Both the position numbers and the translations under genes were made by a program. Below, piece after piece: positions 1-15,287 of a DNA stretch of 64,000 nucleotides. This DNA is from Sanderia malayensis. Its lineage: Eukaryota > Cnidaria > Scyphozoa > Semaeostomeae > Pelagiidae. The number at the start of each line of letters is the position of its first letter. The stretch's first letter is position 1. The stretch spans positions 1,550,001-1,614,000 of the forward strand of contig RQOL01000532.1 in NCBI GenBank assembly GCA_013076295.1, given 5' to 3'. The notes under the pieces are model-generated. The model did no database searches. It saw only the letters and a list, made by a program, of their open reading frames with translations, and was not told the DNA's origin.

Positions 1-2
1 AC

Positions 3-2827
<2,825 letters not shown>

Positions 2828-4189
2828 ACTGTCCTCGTGAAAGTATTGGCTGCCCATGAAAACAACTCAAGCAGTTTGCATATGAGAATTATTTTTTCCA
2901 ATTAGATGGTTAGTATGGTTTGGTGCATATAAATATTATTGTAAAATTACAGTTTGACACTATTTTCAGTATGTAAATTGAGTAGCTTGATAAGTGTAGT
3001 ATAGTATTTTTCCATAATGAATTATATAAATTTAGTGCTGTATTTCTGGTAGGCTAACTCGTGTCATTTAAAATGTCGAGAATTCTTTACAAAATTACCC
3101 ATAATTTCAATTGCTAATTTCATTTTGTGTTTAAATGTAAAATTACCAGGATATGTAGACTTTTATTTAATTTATGCAATTTAGTTTAATTTATTTAAGT
3201 TGTATTTCTAAATTTATGCATTAAAAAGGATTATTTATTCTCACATTTGCTAATGCTGAGTTTGTAAATTGGATTGAATATAGTGTTCATGTGACTTGAG
3301 AATGTATGTAAATATAAATGCAAAAGAAATAATCTGCTTGAAATTGACTGAGTTCAAAGGTCCATCCAATACTTTAGGGTCCTCATAATCCAATACTTTG
3401 GTCCATTGCTCCATAAAATAGGCTTGGTTGAGGTAAGAGGTTTTGGTCAAAACTATGGTTGACAAACAACTGCTTCTAACATCTTGAAAAGACTCACAAA
3501 ACATGGCTCTTTCGGAAATGGTCCCTCCCAGTCAATATGCTTTCATAACGCAAAACTATAAATACACTTCTTTTCTTTCGCAAAGCCTTTATATCGAATA
3601 TCGAATATAATAAAAATTCTAATTGTGTTAAAAGAGCCAAGTTTTTAGATGTTTTCCCCGTTGCTCTTGCTTTAGCGGTGTTGTTTTGTTATTGTTAGGT
3701 GAGGCTGTAAACGTTTTTAGCATTTCAATATAAAATTTCCGAAAAATCATGCGATGGCAAAAATGTTCTTTTTAGCTTTCTTTTGTCTCGCACCAGACTT
3801 GTCCTTTGGGAATATATTTATAAGTTTTAGCTTTTCGATTTACTTGAGTGAAAAGTTGTTGACGGGATGTTTCGCTTTTCGCGGACGTTAAAACTAGCCA
3901 AAATAATGCAAATAAAAATGAATATTGTACTGAAAGCTTGCTAAAAATCTATTCCGATAAAGCCAAACTGAGAAAGGAGTGAAAAAAATTCAAGCAGAAT
4001 TTGGAAGAAAGGCAAAACCGCAAAGTAAGTTAATGTCATTTTCATGTCGTATATTTTAGTTGGCCTAGTGTTGGTTCAGTTATTTTAACGTGTGGAGTTT
4101 ACCCAAGCTTTCTCGTTTTGTTTTAAGGGTTTGTTATGACTATAAAATAACACAATCGTTGCTATTGTGTGCTACAAAGGCTTAGGCTT
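2828..4189. other. Gene-free AT-rich DNA downstream of FAM72
   Basis: FAM72 3' UTR followed by AT-rich intergenic sequence. A possible poly(A) signal AATAAA lies at 3609-3614. The open frame on the minus strand at 3250-3504 has no recognisable similarity and no convincing splice context. Nothing else identified. Confidence 0.4.
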
Positions 4190-4190
4190 A

Positions 4191-4615
4191 CTTTATACGG
4201 CCGCATTTTGGTCGCGTCTAATTTAATTCATTAGATTCGACCTAAGTGCGACATTTACTTTATACGCGTTTTGTTTGCCGCATTTAATCCCAAATAAATG
4301 CGGCCGTATAAAGTGAACATTTAATTAAGTGCAGCAACTTGAATTAAGTTCATCAGGATTTGCCGAATTTAATGCACAAGTGCGACACAAATGCGACGTG
4401 GCTTTATACGGCCACATTTTGGTCGCATTTAATTCAAATTCTCCTTGAATTAAATCACTTCATGTGATATAATGATGAAATATGTCAAATTTTCCCAGTC
4501 AAGCACTCTTCGTATGTGCAATCCTTTTTTGCTACGTCACGATGATATGAGGAGTTGAATTAAATGCGGCAAACAAAACACGTATAAAGTGAATGTCGCA
4601 CTTATGTCGCATTTA
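4191..4615. repeat. Composite palindromic element (MITE-like)
   Basis: Several copies of a GTATAAAGT / ACTTTATAC motif next to GCCGCATTTAAT lie in both orientations. The clearest arms are 4243-4288 and 4559-4604, about 46 bp and nearly perfect reverse complements (TAAGTGCGACATT... through TTTGCCGCATTTAAT). A shorter pair lies at 4191-4210 and 4295-4315, so the element looks like nested inverted repeats. No coding capacity. It lies directly beside the 3' end of the LINE copy. Confidence 0.8.
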
Positions 4616-4639
4616 GTATCTAGGTTAAAACTTTCTTCA

Positions 4640-6720
4640 TTTTTCTTTTTCATTTTTTCATTTTAATAATATTTATACACGATACGCCTTTCAGCTCAAA
4701 AATAATAACGAGATATAAGAAAACCTAATTACAATATTTGTTTTAAAAAATATTAACTTAAAGACGCTGCTCTACCAAGGGTTCGTGTTTGGGTCCTGTA
4801 AAAGGTTCAAAAGATACTCTCTATAACCTGATTTAAAACGAGCGATTGATTCTTTTTCTCGAATATTGTGAGGGATATCATTCCAGTTTTTTACTCCAGA
4901 AAAATAGAAACTTCGCTTTGCATGTTCTAACTTAACTTTAGGAATCTGCAGATCTCCACGATTTCTGGTTCTATACTCAGAAATCATGGACCTTTTAGTG
5001 AATTTATCTCGAAGGTTTCCCGGACAGAGGTTATGCAAGACTTTGTATGTCATTACTCCTTTGTCAAAGGAGATCAATGACCTTACATTTAGCCATTTAC
5101 ATATCCATCCATCCTTATATTTTGCATCCTCAATCAGCTTCCTTGCTCTTGTTTGTAAGCGTTGAAGCTGGGATAGCTTGGTGTCGGAAAGAGCACTCCA
5201 AACAATGTTGCCATATCGAAGATGGCTTTCAAAGAGAGCTTTGTAAACTTGGTCAAGCTTACTTTGAGGAAGGATGTTTTTCAGCTTTCTCAGGGAGCTC
5301 AAGCCCCCTTTCAGCTTGTTTTTGATATATTTGTATTGCTCTTTCCAATTCAGGCCTTCATCTATCTTGATACCCAGGTATTTTGTCTTGTCAACCCTTT
5401 TAATAGCTTCATGATTGAGGACAAGATCCGGAAAATCATTGCCAACCCTATTAAGTTGTCGCCTATGGCCTACAATCATAAATTCACTTTTGCTAGCATT
5501 TAAGCTAAGTTTGTTACTCCTCATCCAGTTCGATATATTTTCCAGCTCGTTTTTCAGATCCACTAGAAGCTCATTCAGGTTTTCTGACGCGATATTCACA
5601 CATGTATCGTCAGCATACATATTTGGGGTCGTGCTCTCCAGACAATTTTCAAGTCATTAATATATATTATGAAAAGTAAAGGTCCCAGACACGAGCCCTG
5701 CGGAATACCACACTCAATGTTGACTTTACTAGAAGTAGAACCATCAAAAAAACAGAACTGCTCCCTATTGGTCAAGTAGGAGGTGAACCAGCTATGGGAA
5801 ACATCCTCGGCACCGTACTCACGTAACTTTGATAATAAAATTTTGTGATCAACGGTGTCGAATGCCTTTTTTAGATCAAGAAATACACTTACATTTATCC
5901 TACCCTCGTCAGAATTCTTGAACCATGGATCAATAACATTCAAAAGGCATGTCAGCGTACTGTGTAGTTTTTGGAATGCAAATTGGCTCAAGCAAAGCTT
6001 GTTTTGCCCTTTCAAATACTCCGTCAGTTGGTCGTGTACAATCTTTTCTAAGATTCTTGACACGACCGATAAAACTGAAATGGGTCGGTAATTATTCACA
6101 TCTGTTTTTGAGCCAGCCTTATGAATAGGTGTTACTCTAGCTAACTTCCAGAGCTGGGGAAAGATACCCTTTTCCAAAGATGCATTGTAAATCAGTGTCA
6201 GTGGATATGAGACTAAATCTATAGCATCTTTCAATATTTTTACCGGGATTCTATCAGCACCTGGAGATTTTGAGTTATTCAGAGCTCTTATGGCACGTTC
6301 TACATAACCTACGCTTACTGGCTGTAATGTAAACTTGGTTCTTGTAGCTTTACTTCCAAGATACTTAAGAGGGTCGTCAGTAGGCTGACTTGTAATTTTC
6401 TCCGCTAGCTTAGGCCCAACTGATGTGAAATGTTTGTTAAAAGCTTCTGATATTTGTGGTGGTGCTTTAAGTTCTGTTCCCTCAAAGATGATGCTCTGAG
6501 TAACAGTTTGATTAGAGTTTTTATGCAAAACCTTATTTATTGTTTTCCACATAGCTTTCGGATCATTTTGGGTTTCATCAATAAGGTTGTGATAGTACTC
6601 CTGCACCCTTGTACGAATTTCAGAAGTGACTTTGTTCCGCAGTTTCTTATAGTCTGACCAATACCAATAATAAATGTTCTTCACTTTTCTTGAAATTTTT
6701 CTTCGAAGTTTACACTATGC
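4640..6720 (-). mobile_element. Non-LTR retrotransposon (LINE), 5'-truncated, frameshifted; CR1/L2-like
   Basis: Two adjoining open frames on the minus strand carry the reverse transcriptase. The frame at 5596-6684 has the upstream linker, the fingers and palm with LDLKKAFDTVDH (first catalytic Asp) and GIPQGSCLGPLLFIIYINDL. The frame at 4772-5620 begins with the YADD catalytic box and runs through thumb and C-terminal region to an end at DPNTNPW. The two overlap in different frames near 5600-5620, so an indel has broken the ORF. The endonuclease and ORF1 are absent: in-frame homology stops about 6715. The AT-rich 3' tail continues to about 4640. It is a dead copy. CR1/L2 placement rests on general motif resemblance only. 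Confidence 0.92.
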
Positions 6721-7162
6721 CACCAGGCACATTATCATCAGCCCTTTCCAGCTTCGTCGTGTTTAAATAAAAAAGTGTGGTATCTTAATAGAGATAAAAC
6801 CAATCATATCTTAGAATTGCTGTCACATGATCAACAGTAATGCAACTGAATAATGTAATTGGATAATTCGAAAACAGGTCCGCTAAACTTTGTTGAACTG
6901 AGTTCAAATTTCTTTCGTTTTCCAGGGCTTTTCCTGTAAACCACTGAGATTTCCTTGACTAAATCCAAACTTTCACAAACAAGCAACTCATTTCAATTCA
7001 ATTTATTGATAAACTCTTTATGAAATAATTTAATAATATTATGTTGCAAGCAAAGTGAAAGCCACAGAGCTTTATTAGTAAATTATAGTGTTTTTAATTT
7101 GCTAGATAAAACAATTTAAAACAAAGCTGCATAAGAATGTTTTAAGCATGAAATAAAAGTCT

Positions 7163-9374
7163 CTATTTCTCTGGCTTCAGTGTAGCTCCGAGCTGGAAAG
7201 AATTTATTTGTTGCCCATCACCGTATCCAACGATAAGGACTCTGACTTCACTGATAGTCGCTGAGCCGGTATGCAAAGTAACTGTGGCTATTCCAGTACC
7301 ACTCGGGTCATATGCAATGGCTGTGTTCACCGTACATGAAACCCCTGGCTCGGTGCATACAAACATGGCCATGGCTGATTTAGAGTCCACGGCTGTAGCA
7401 GCGATTGTTATGAGGTATCTGTGGAAGTGAAAACACGAATATATTAAACAAAAATAAGGAATATTACTTTCCAGCTGGATTTTAATTATTGCAAATCTCC
7501 CTCCCACCTATCGGTAACAAATGCCTAGGGCGTTTATCAACATTTTTAGATCTTTGCGGGGTGTTTATTAAAATTTTTAGGTCTTGGCATTTATTGGACA
7601 GGGTTTTTTTACTCAAAAACATATTATGACAATAACAATTAAGAGAGTGGTTTTTTTTCGGTCTTATTGTAATACGGGAATTTTTAATTACCTTTGTGTG
7701 GTCTGACGGTCTGGACAAAAATACAGCAAATATTCAACGAAGCCAAGTGTAGAGACAGTTTCAACTGACGGTGTTTTCACAACTTGTGCCAACAGCTCAA
7801 CTTCGCTGTTGCTTCTTGCTGATTTCGGGACCGGGCTTTTTATTCCAACGACTTGCTCCATGTCTACTTCTCGCATTTTCTCCAACATCGGATCCTTCAT
7901 GCCAGGTTTCTTAAATTCAACTGCCACCGTCCAGTCAATGTAGTTACTGCGACCAGCGGTCGTTCGTACAAACAACGTTTTGTAGGTTGCTAAGAACGTG
8001 CTGTTTACAAAGTGGTTGCCATCGAATTTTTTCTATATGAGAAAATGAAGTTTGCTTTGTATAGGTATAATTTAGTAACTGCAAAACAAATGAAGTCTGG
8101 AAATATGTCTGGATTTAGTATCTTTAAAATGAGCTAAATATTGAAGTGTTCGATTATAAACACGCACATAACGTAGGCCCGTATCTTCAAGATACGACTG
8201 AAATCTGAAACGAACATGTACTTACCTTTGGGAAATTTGTCGCAATAATTTTCTTGCATTCGAAATCGAGACACAAGTCAATTTGCGCCATTATTCCAAT
8301 GATAGGCCTCCAGCCAGCAGGCATGTTCACGTGCGCCGTTACAGAGTAATTGTTGTATTGCTCTGGCTTACAAATGGTTACGCCGTACGTTCTGGACTCA
8401 TCAGCCACCATTCTTTCTGGGGCCTTCGTGATGAACAGCGTCGGCAAAAACTTAACGGCCGTAGAAAGATGTGCCACAAAAAGCAGGCCTAGGCAGGGGA
8501 AAAAGATATATAAATGAGATTTGAAAACATAGTCCTTTGTATTCATGGGGTTTGAGTCTTGAAGCGGACTAACTAGGCCTAATGTTTGTTCCGATTTTGA
8601 ATTCAAGAATCTTTAGATGAACCAACAAATACATTCGGAATCCCAAACGGCATGACATATAATAAGTAGATTAGTTAGGCTAAAGGACGTTTCGAGCTTG
8701 ACCCGTTACCAAGCCCTGTATAACAAACTTTAAATTGTATTGACAAATTAATTCGGATTTTAGACTTCTGGAGCCTTGGGACTAGTCTAGACAGCGCATT
8801 TCGGGAGCGCAGCGAGTTCGATTATCCGAAAAATCTGAATGTCAATTAAATGCACCGATAATTCGCTTTCTAAATCCAACAGCAAAGTAATTGAGTTCTA
8901 TCAAAATGCGCTCTGCCGAGTAAATTTTCAGCGCATTATGCGCCTTCAATTTAATTTTCTTCGCTGTCTAAAATGAAAAAGCTTTAAGGACGCTTTTGGG
9001 GCTCGATTCACTGCGCTCAAAATGCGCTGCAATGCATAGAAGGCCTGCCACCCGGTGGTACAATAATAATAATAATAAAAGGCATTTATATTGCGCCATT
9101 TATCCCCACGGCTCAAAGGCGCATACAAGGAGCCTTGGATAAAATTTAGTACACTTTACAAAAATCAGAACGAGATTCTTATGGAGTACCTAGCAGTCGT
9201 TTTCGAAGGCTGTTTGTTGATTCACTCACCTCGTCAAATAACGCGGCAAAAAATTATCACTTCTTTTTACTCTTTGAAACACAAATACGGCAGAGCATTG
9301 CAGTAACGCCCGGTTTAAATATTAAAATGAAGTTGCTGGTACTTACCAAGTCCTGCACACATTAAGTTCTTCAT
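7163..9374 (-). CDS. Secreted protein of unknown family with two related halves, four exons
   Basis: Exons (minus) 9347-9374, 8226-8488, 7692-8032 and 7163-7418 join in frame to 295 residues. The N-terminus MKNLMCAGLGLLFVAHLST is a good signal peptide, split by intron 1. Two segments resemble each other: residues ~40-135 (TICKPEQYNNYSVTAHV, then CLDFEC, then strand-like VRTTAGRSNYIDWTVAVEF) and ~200-295 (YFCPDRQTTQRYLITIAA, then CTEPGVSC, then ATISEVRVLIVGYGDG). Each has C-x(7-8)-Y-x-(V/I)-T followed by C-x(4-6)-C and alternating hydrophobic strands, suggesting a duplicated beta-sandwich. The segment between them is charged. A TATA-like CTATAAATA lies at 9465-9473, 91 bp before the ATG, and a poly(A) signal AATAAA at 7071-7076 (minus). 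No family recognised; function unknown. Confidence 0.75.
8640..9340. other. Intron 1 of the two-repeat gene, with repeat remnants
   Basis: Intronic sequence with an ATA-triplet run at about 9063-9080 followed by GGCATTTATATTGCGCCATT and CTCAAAGGCGCATACAA, a short repeat type often seen dispersed in invertebrate genomes. Around 8790-9040, GCGCATT/AATGCGC strings recur in both orientations. No coding signal. Confidence 0.4.
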
Positions 9375-9464
9375 CTTCGTTCTTTGTCAATTGATTTTCT
9401 CCTGGACGACTGTGGTCGAAATTTTCGTTTTTGGTTAAAGTAAAGAAAAGAGTGCAGTTCATCA

Positions 9465-9473
9465 TATTTATAG
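9465..9473 (-). promoter_or_regulatory. TATA-like box of the secreted two-repeat gene
   Basis: CTATAAATA on the minus strand, 91 bp upstream of the ATG at 9374, a spacing that allows a short 5' UTR. No other TATA-like string lies closer to the start. Confidence 0.45.
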
Positions 9474-9499
9474 CTGGTCTTCATACACCAATACAACCC

Positions 9500-11290
9500 G
9501 TGGCCCCATTGTCTTGCGAAGTTTCCAACCAATCACAGTCCAGCTCGATAGAGTCTGGGTAAGAGTCACATGAAGTAAGCATGTTAGTTTGACTGGTTGG
9601 GAATCACCTCTGCATTGCGTAAAGCAAGGGGGAATCCCGCTGACTTATTTCTTGGAACCAGAAGTTCCCTTTTCATGGCATCTTCTTTATTAGAACAAGC
9701 AAGGAATATTGTGTTATTTCGAAGAATGAAGATACTCAATGACCCTGGACCTCAAAGAAATGATAACATTAATATGACCTTCTATCTCCCAGAAATAGGA
9801 AATCATTTTCTAGACAAAACGGGTATTTTAAAAGGGGGTTTATAAAAGTTTATGTGAGAAAAACTAAGGGCCTATTCATGAGGCGAGCTGGCCTGCTTAC
9901 TCGGGTTAAACTAGTTTGTGTAGTGTAAACATGGCTAGTTTTGATAAGATGGTGGTGGAATCTGGTGGTGGTGCATTCCTTCAATCCATCATACAACAAC
10001 TTTTGACTCTGCCAGCTAAATAAGGATCCGTTTCTTAAACTGTTTTATGGGACACTTTACCTTCGTTTTTACTCTTTCTTTGAAGAACTTTCATTGTTTA
10101 CACTTTACTTCACTCAATCTTATTTGGATTTACTTGACATGCGCATGGTTTTGAGGCCTTACAGTTGCAAGATGCGCGGCTGCAAGTCTTAACATGATCG
10201 AAAGTTGTTTGAATTAACCTGGGTGGAAACCATAACAAGGAAAAATCATGTGAGAAACAAGATTACTAATTAATGAAGTTTGCTTAGCAAACAAAAGTTT
10301 TTGAACATGTGATTTAACAGATAGAATTTCACTTCAGCTGAAAATTTTTTGGAGTCTTACAGTTTTCAAAAGTTGTACAGTCGAGTCAAAGGAATTTCAA
10401 CGTTTATATTTTTTTGTTATACTGTATAAATCTGCATTGTCATTGATCTGGTCAGAAGGTCTAACTAATAGCCATACGTTTTCTATATACATTATTGGTA
10501 TGAATATTGTAAACATTGTCAAGTTTGTTAATCGAATTCTGAAGGTCAGAGTACACTGGGCAATTTTTCCTGCAATATTCCATTAATATAATGCTAAATC
10601 GATGTTTATTTTGCTGCAATATCGACTAATGTAACATGTCGCCGACGTTTTACTTTCAATTATCTCAATGTTTTATGATAGCATCATTCTAGTAGGCCAA
10701 AAATGAGTTGAAAGCAACTGATAATAATCTTAATTCTCGAAAAATCTCTTATTTCGCAATTCCTAAAGTGATATACAAGAATAAGACCAGGAATATAATA
10801 AGGGCACGTATTTGGATGGGGCCTCTAAACATAATCGATTTCAATTTCATAATGAATATATATTTAAAAAAATAATTTTAATAATTTTTATTGGTTTTTT
10901 AAATATTGATTTAAAAACCCAGAGATCATCGGGCAATCAAAAACAGGCGCCCTGTACATGACAAAACTCATTGCAACTTCTAAAACACGTCAGAAGACAT
11001 GTCTGGGAATCGGAATGTTTCAGTAGAAATTGCCCAGTGCAAAATACTTTTCGATTTTCGTCAAGACCCCGGAAGGTTTTGAATATTTAGTATCCAGTTG
11101 AAGAATTCTGCAGTTTTTTATGCTGTAAGTTATCCATTACGATAAGCTGCGTTCTTTTTTGAACTCTACTGCTATGCTAAGTGAAATGCCAAGTAAAGTA
11201 AATTAAGAAGAGGATAGATGGCACATTCAATTCTCATTCCAACATGCTATAAGTACTGGCTGTGCCATTCCATTGCGGCTCGTATTTTAC
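9500..11290. other. Intergenic DNA, no gene recognised
   Basis: Lies between the divergent 5' end of the two-repeat gene and the 3' end of the membrane-protein gene. Open frames at 9597-9845 and elsewhere are short and show no splice or family support. AT-rich tracts at 10850-10910. Confidence 0.4.
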
Positions 11291-13504
11291 TCATATCATT
11301 ATACCACCGCCATCATCATAATGAAGAACTTGGTCATCGTCATTATCATCATCGTCGTCATGACCATCGTCATTATCGTCATCATCGTCATTATCGTCGT
11401 GTCCCATGCGAAAGAAGCACCTTTGAAGGTCGTCAATGTCAACATAAAGCCTGAAATCGTGATTGTCACTTGATACCGCGCCGCCCGAATCGATAATGGC
11501 TTCTTCAGAAACGGGGGCTAAATGCGCCTTAATAGCCCCCCTGTCTGCTGGGACAGAAAATCTCCTTTCGGGTACAATTGCACTTGAACTGCAGTTGATG
11601 TAATAGCGCGGTGGTTTTCGCGGTTGTCGCTTGCTCCTCCTCAGAGGATCCTTGATTCTCTGTATCTCATTGTCCATGAGATTCATGTACAAGTGACTCG
11701 AACCTCTGGACATGGTCTCGGCGATGTACAAATTCGAGCCGAGCATCGAATCGTCGCGTATTCTTTCAGGCGCAGCTTGCCCGATAATTGGACAATTCAC
11801 GTAGTTGTGACGATTGTCGCCACGTGGATCAGAATGCGATCGAATGCGGCGTTCATGGATCATGACGTCACCATCCAGCCTTGCACTTTCTGTTGGCTTT
11901 AGCCTCGCGCCGTTGGCTCGCCTTCTGTGCATGGATACCCTGCCCAGGACTGAAGGCCGGTTTTCCTCGTACACTTGAATCGACCTCGTTGAAAGCAACT
12001 GCGTCACCATCTTACGCGATACGCGCACGCGCGGCGTGGGTTTCGGCGGCCGCATGGGGATTTTTCTCGACTGACCACGCCGGGATGAAATTGCGCTCAA
12101 TCGTTCTTGATTACGGCGTCGCAAACTCGAATCTCTGTTTTTACGTTCTTTGTAGCCAGCGGCTGGTGTGTATGCCAATCCAAGACTGTCAAATTTGTCT
12201 TCAGCTTCAACCGAGAGGTCTGCTGATTTCCGATTTGCAATCGATGGTTTTTGTTGTTCTCGTAGCGATTCATCTACAAATAATGCAATTTACATTCGCA
12301 ATGTGATCAACATTCGTCGTAACTGCATTGATATTTCGTGGCACCTTAGCAGCCTCGGTTTAGGAGCTCGCCTCGCATCATATCTTGTAATTGCTACAGA
12401 TGCGCTGGGGCCTTTGTTCATTTCATTTTAGACCATACAGAGAGGGTATATTATCTGATATCCGAGATCTTTATGATTTAGACTCTCGTTGCTAATTCCG
12501 CTGCAAATACCCAGGCCGCTTGCATTGCATTTCATTAATCATTCAATTCAATTTTGTTCACTCTACGTGAAATTAAGGCATTGTTAGTTAGAAGAGGCTT
12601 AGGAGAGCTTGAAACAGTACAAATGAACAAATAACCCAATCCAATCTGCCCTTCACCGTTAGTTAAAGGTAAAAAGCAGTAAAGCGCCCAGCTGTTATAT
12701 CAGGTTGTGTAACTGGCAACCGTAACGCTATTGTTTATGCTTTGACTCACTGCATTGCATCCCTGTGCCTCATTCGCAGCTCGCTCAACACAAACAAGCA
12801 AGCAAAAACGAGGGAGGCACAGGGACAATGTAGTGAGTCTAGTTCATCCCCGGCGCGGCGTCAATGGAAAACAACACCTGCTACTCTATTTCACGATGTG
12901 TTTCTTACCAAATGAAGATTCTATCTCATCTATGCTTGACATCGTGGTGCGTGATGTCCCGTGCGTGCCACCAGTGTGACTGCTGAAAAAACGCACGATG
13001 ATTTAGAATTACATTCAGGTCAGTATTCGAATTCATAATGGCAAAACCGGACTTCTACAAGTTTTTTACTTGCATAGTAAAATATATAAGGGGTTCTCTC
13101 TTTAAAAAAATGGTTGCCTTTGCAGACACTTCTGGCGTTGAATCGAAGCGCTGCAGAAGTCGTGCAGCTAGTTATTCAACTGATCTTGATACGAACCTGT
13201 TCACTGTACTGCGTTTGGTTAATTCCTTTCGCTTCTTGTAACACAACAGAACCAAGAATGCCACGAGCATCATAACCCCAGCTCCTACCAAGCTACCCAT
13301 AATTCCAATGAAGACCTTTTCCATCATGCCCAGGCCATTTTGTGACCCTGTTTCGCCTGGTTGTTGTGTCCCTTGGGTGTTGTTTACGCCTGTTTGCGCG
13401 TGCGCAGAAGCCGACGAAAATGCCGTGAGTCCGAGGCTCGGCATTGTTGGAGATTTTGTGGGCCGAGTTTTTGGCATTATTGTGCTGCTCACTGATGATA
13501 AGTT
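11291..13504 (-). CDS. Single-pass membrane protein of unknown family, last two exons; 5' end not found
   Basis: Exons 13210-13504 and 11291-12273 (minus) join in phase 1 to 425 residues ending TGA at 11291-11293. The first exon encodes a Ser/Thr/Pro/Gln-rich stretch, then a transmembrane helix (EKVFIGIMGSLVGAGVMMLV and on, about residues 62-87) closed by KKRKELTKR, so the C-terminus is probably cytoplasmic. The long second exon is strongly basic, with several RRR and PPKPTPR-type stretches and possible Tyr sites (LYMNLM, LYVDIDD). It ends with an Asp/Asn-rich run of about 25 residues encoded by a GTCATC-type microsatellite (11300-11405). A strong acceptor at 13505-13506 shows that an upstream exon exists, but I could not find it between 13.5 and 15.3 kb. 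It cannot be spliced in frame to the F5/8C gene further upstream. Confidence 0.6.
11300..11405. repeat. GTCATC/GATGAC microsatellite inside a coding exon
   Basis: Imperfect run of GTC, ATC and ATT triplets on the plus strand, read on the minus strand as poly-Asp/Asn at the C-terminus of the membrane protein. Copy number in such runs is usually unstable, so the acidic tail may vary between alleles. Confidence 0.85.
12743..12842. repeat. Foldback element, copy 1 of the GACTCACTACATTGCGTCCC family
   Basis: In the intron of the membrane-protein gene. Left arm GACTCACTGCATTGCATCCC then TGTGCC; right arm GGCACAGGGACAATGTAGTG then AGTCTAG. Loop about 45 bp. Same family as 22520-22633, 28106-28153, 52305-52407, 60984-61018 and 61028-61120. 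Confidence 0.85.
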
Positions 13505-13519
13505 CTGTGGAAGTAATTG

Positions 13520-15287
13520 ATCCCCAGTTTGTAAATCTATATGTTTATTCTCATTTGAGATAATAATGATGATGATGCTAATAAGCTGCGTAAAAACTGT
13601 TTTACTTCGATACTTTAATTTGCGTCTTCACAAGAAGCTAATTTACAAGATACTGTTATCCTACATCCAGTAAGGGTCTCTAGAAAGATCGTTGAGGTTA
13701 GAACAGTCTTTTTGACATCAAACCCAAAGAACAGTCAGCAAATTACTACAATAGGAAGCAAAAGTCTTTCGACACCACCGGTTGAGCCTACAAAGAACGA
13801 ATTTTACGGGTTGGTAGCCTTTTCGCCGTAATTTTACAACTGCTCCAAGGACTTTTGCTCACTATTGTAGACTACATGTGTGTTATCATATGATGATAAT
13901 AACAATACTGATAATATTACCTAATGCTACTGATAATTATTTGTGAATTTGGTTTCAAACTCTAAGGTAGAGTGATATCACCTTCGTTATATCAAAGATT
14001 ATGGAAAATTATTATCTCTTTTCCATAATTTTTGAATATATCTGCGCGAAGGAAATATAGATTAATGTAAGAAGATTAAACACAGAAATAGCGTGCAAAA
14101 TGTCTAAACTTACCCAAACATTATGTCAATTAATTCTTTTAATAACAACTTGAAGCTCTTACAACCATTCTTTATTAAAGTTCTCAGTTAGTTACTCATT
14201 TAGTCCATGGTTCTACTTGCTTAACTCTACTCTGTGTATTTGGAAAATAAGGAAATTGAAGCTATTTTGCCCTAAAACGTCAAGCGACTTCGTTAAACAA
14301 TTAATTGCTTCCACAGTTGCTATAGAGTAATGTGAATGACATTATATCATAGCATCGTAATTGCTCCGTTGCTGCCAATGAATGCAGTTTTATGATGGCT
14401 GAGTTTCTTGTCAACCACACCAGCGTTACTAAGCCCATTGACATATTTTTTATTTAATTGGCTGGGCTGAACTACAACGATGTAGATACTGTGTTTCAGG
14501 AAACAAGAGGTTGAGTCTGTATGTCGTATGTCTTGTCGTATGTATGTCGCTTTGTATCTCTTCTTTACGACTGTCGGGAGATGGTTCGGTTGGTTCTGTC
14601 CATGGAATTAAAACGGTAGGGTTTTTTAGACGGTCAGTTCTTTCTTTACCAAACACTTCTCACTCTGTTCGTTCTTTTATTAGTCATCAAACATAATTTT
14701 CCCCGTATTCGAAAATAAAGAGCTTCTGGATTCAGAGCGCAAATACTGTTCCATTAACCACGGCAATCAGATTACGCGCATGCGCATTAGAACTTTGTCG
14801 ATCGATGATTGACAGCTTTGGACGACAAAAAATTTTCAGCGAAATAAAAAGTAACTCATAAAACAATTGAATTCAGACAAAGACAGTTTTCTAAAGTTTA
14901 ATAGATAAAACTACCATTCAAACGAAGTTATCAGCCACATAAAGTGATATTTTCGTCGTCAATTAATGAAAGTTTAGGAAAGTTAATTATAAACATAAAT
15001 TGCAATAAGTGGAATGATTTGCTTTGCTATTATTATTACTTTCAAGATATGAGTGAGCAAAAGGGCATGATTTTGGTTATTACTCAATTAGCTATTACAC
15101 ATGTGTGCGCATCACTCTGAGCTATGCTGGCTACTTCTACCATACGACATATGACATACAATAGTTAGAGTAAGAACCATTAGTCAGTCAGAGTCAACAA
15201 CTTTATATTCAACAATCAGTATATAACGGGTTTTCTTCATTACATTCTTCAAACTGATCAACATTATTTTGAAAAAAAATTTAGTCC
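13520..15287. other. AT-rich stretch without a recognised gene
   Basis: Between the membrane-protein exon and the PIERCE stop codon. A good donor on the minus strand lies near 14113 (GGGTAAGTTT), but the short frame before it gives an immediate stop when joined to 13504. The missing first exon(s) of the membrane-protein gene may lie here. Confidence 0.35.

Noticed and set aside
14100..14150. First exon of the membrane protein at the donor near 14113
   Set aside because: Joining it to 13504 gives an immediate stop.
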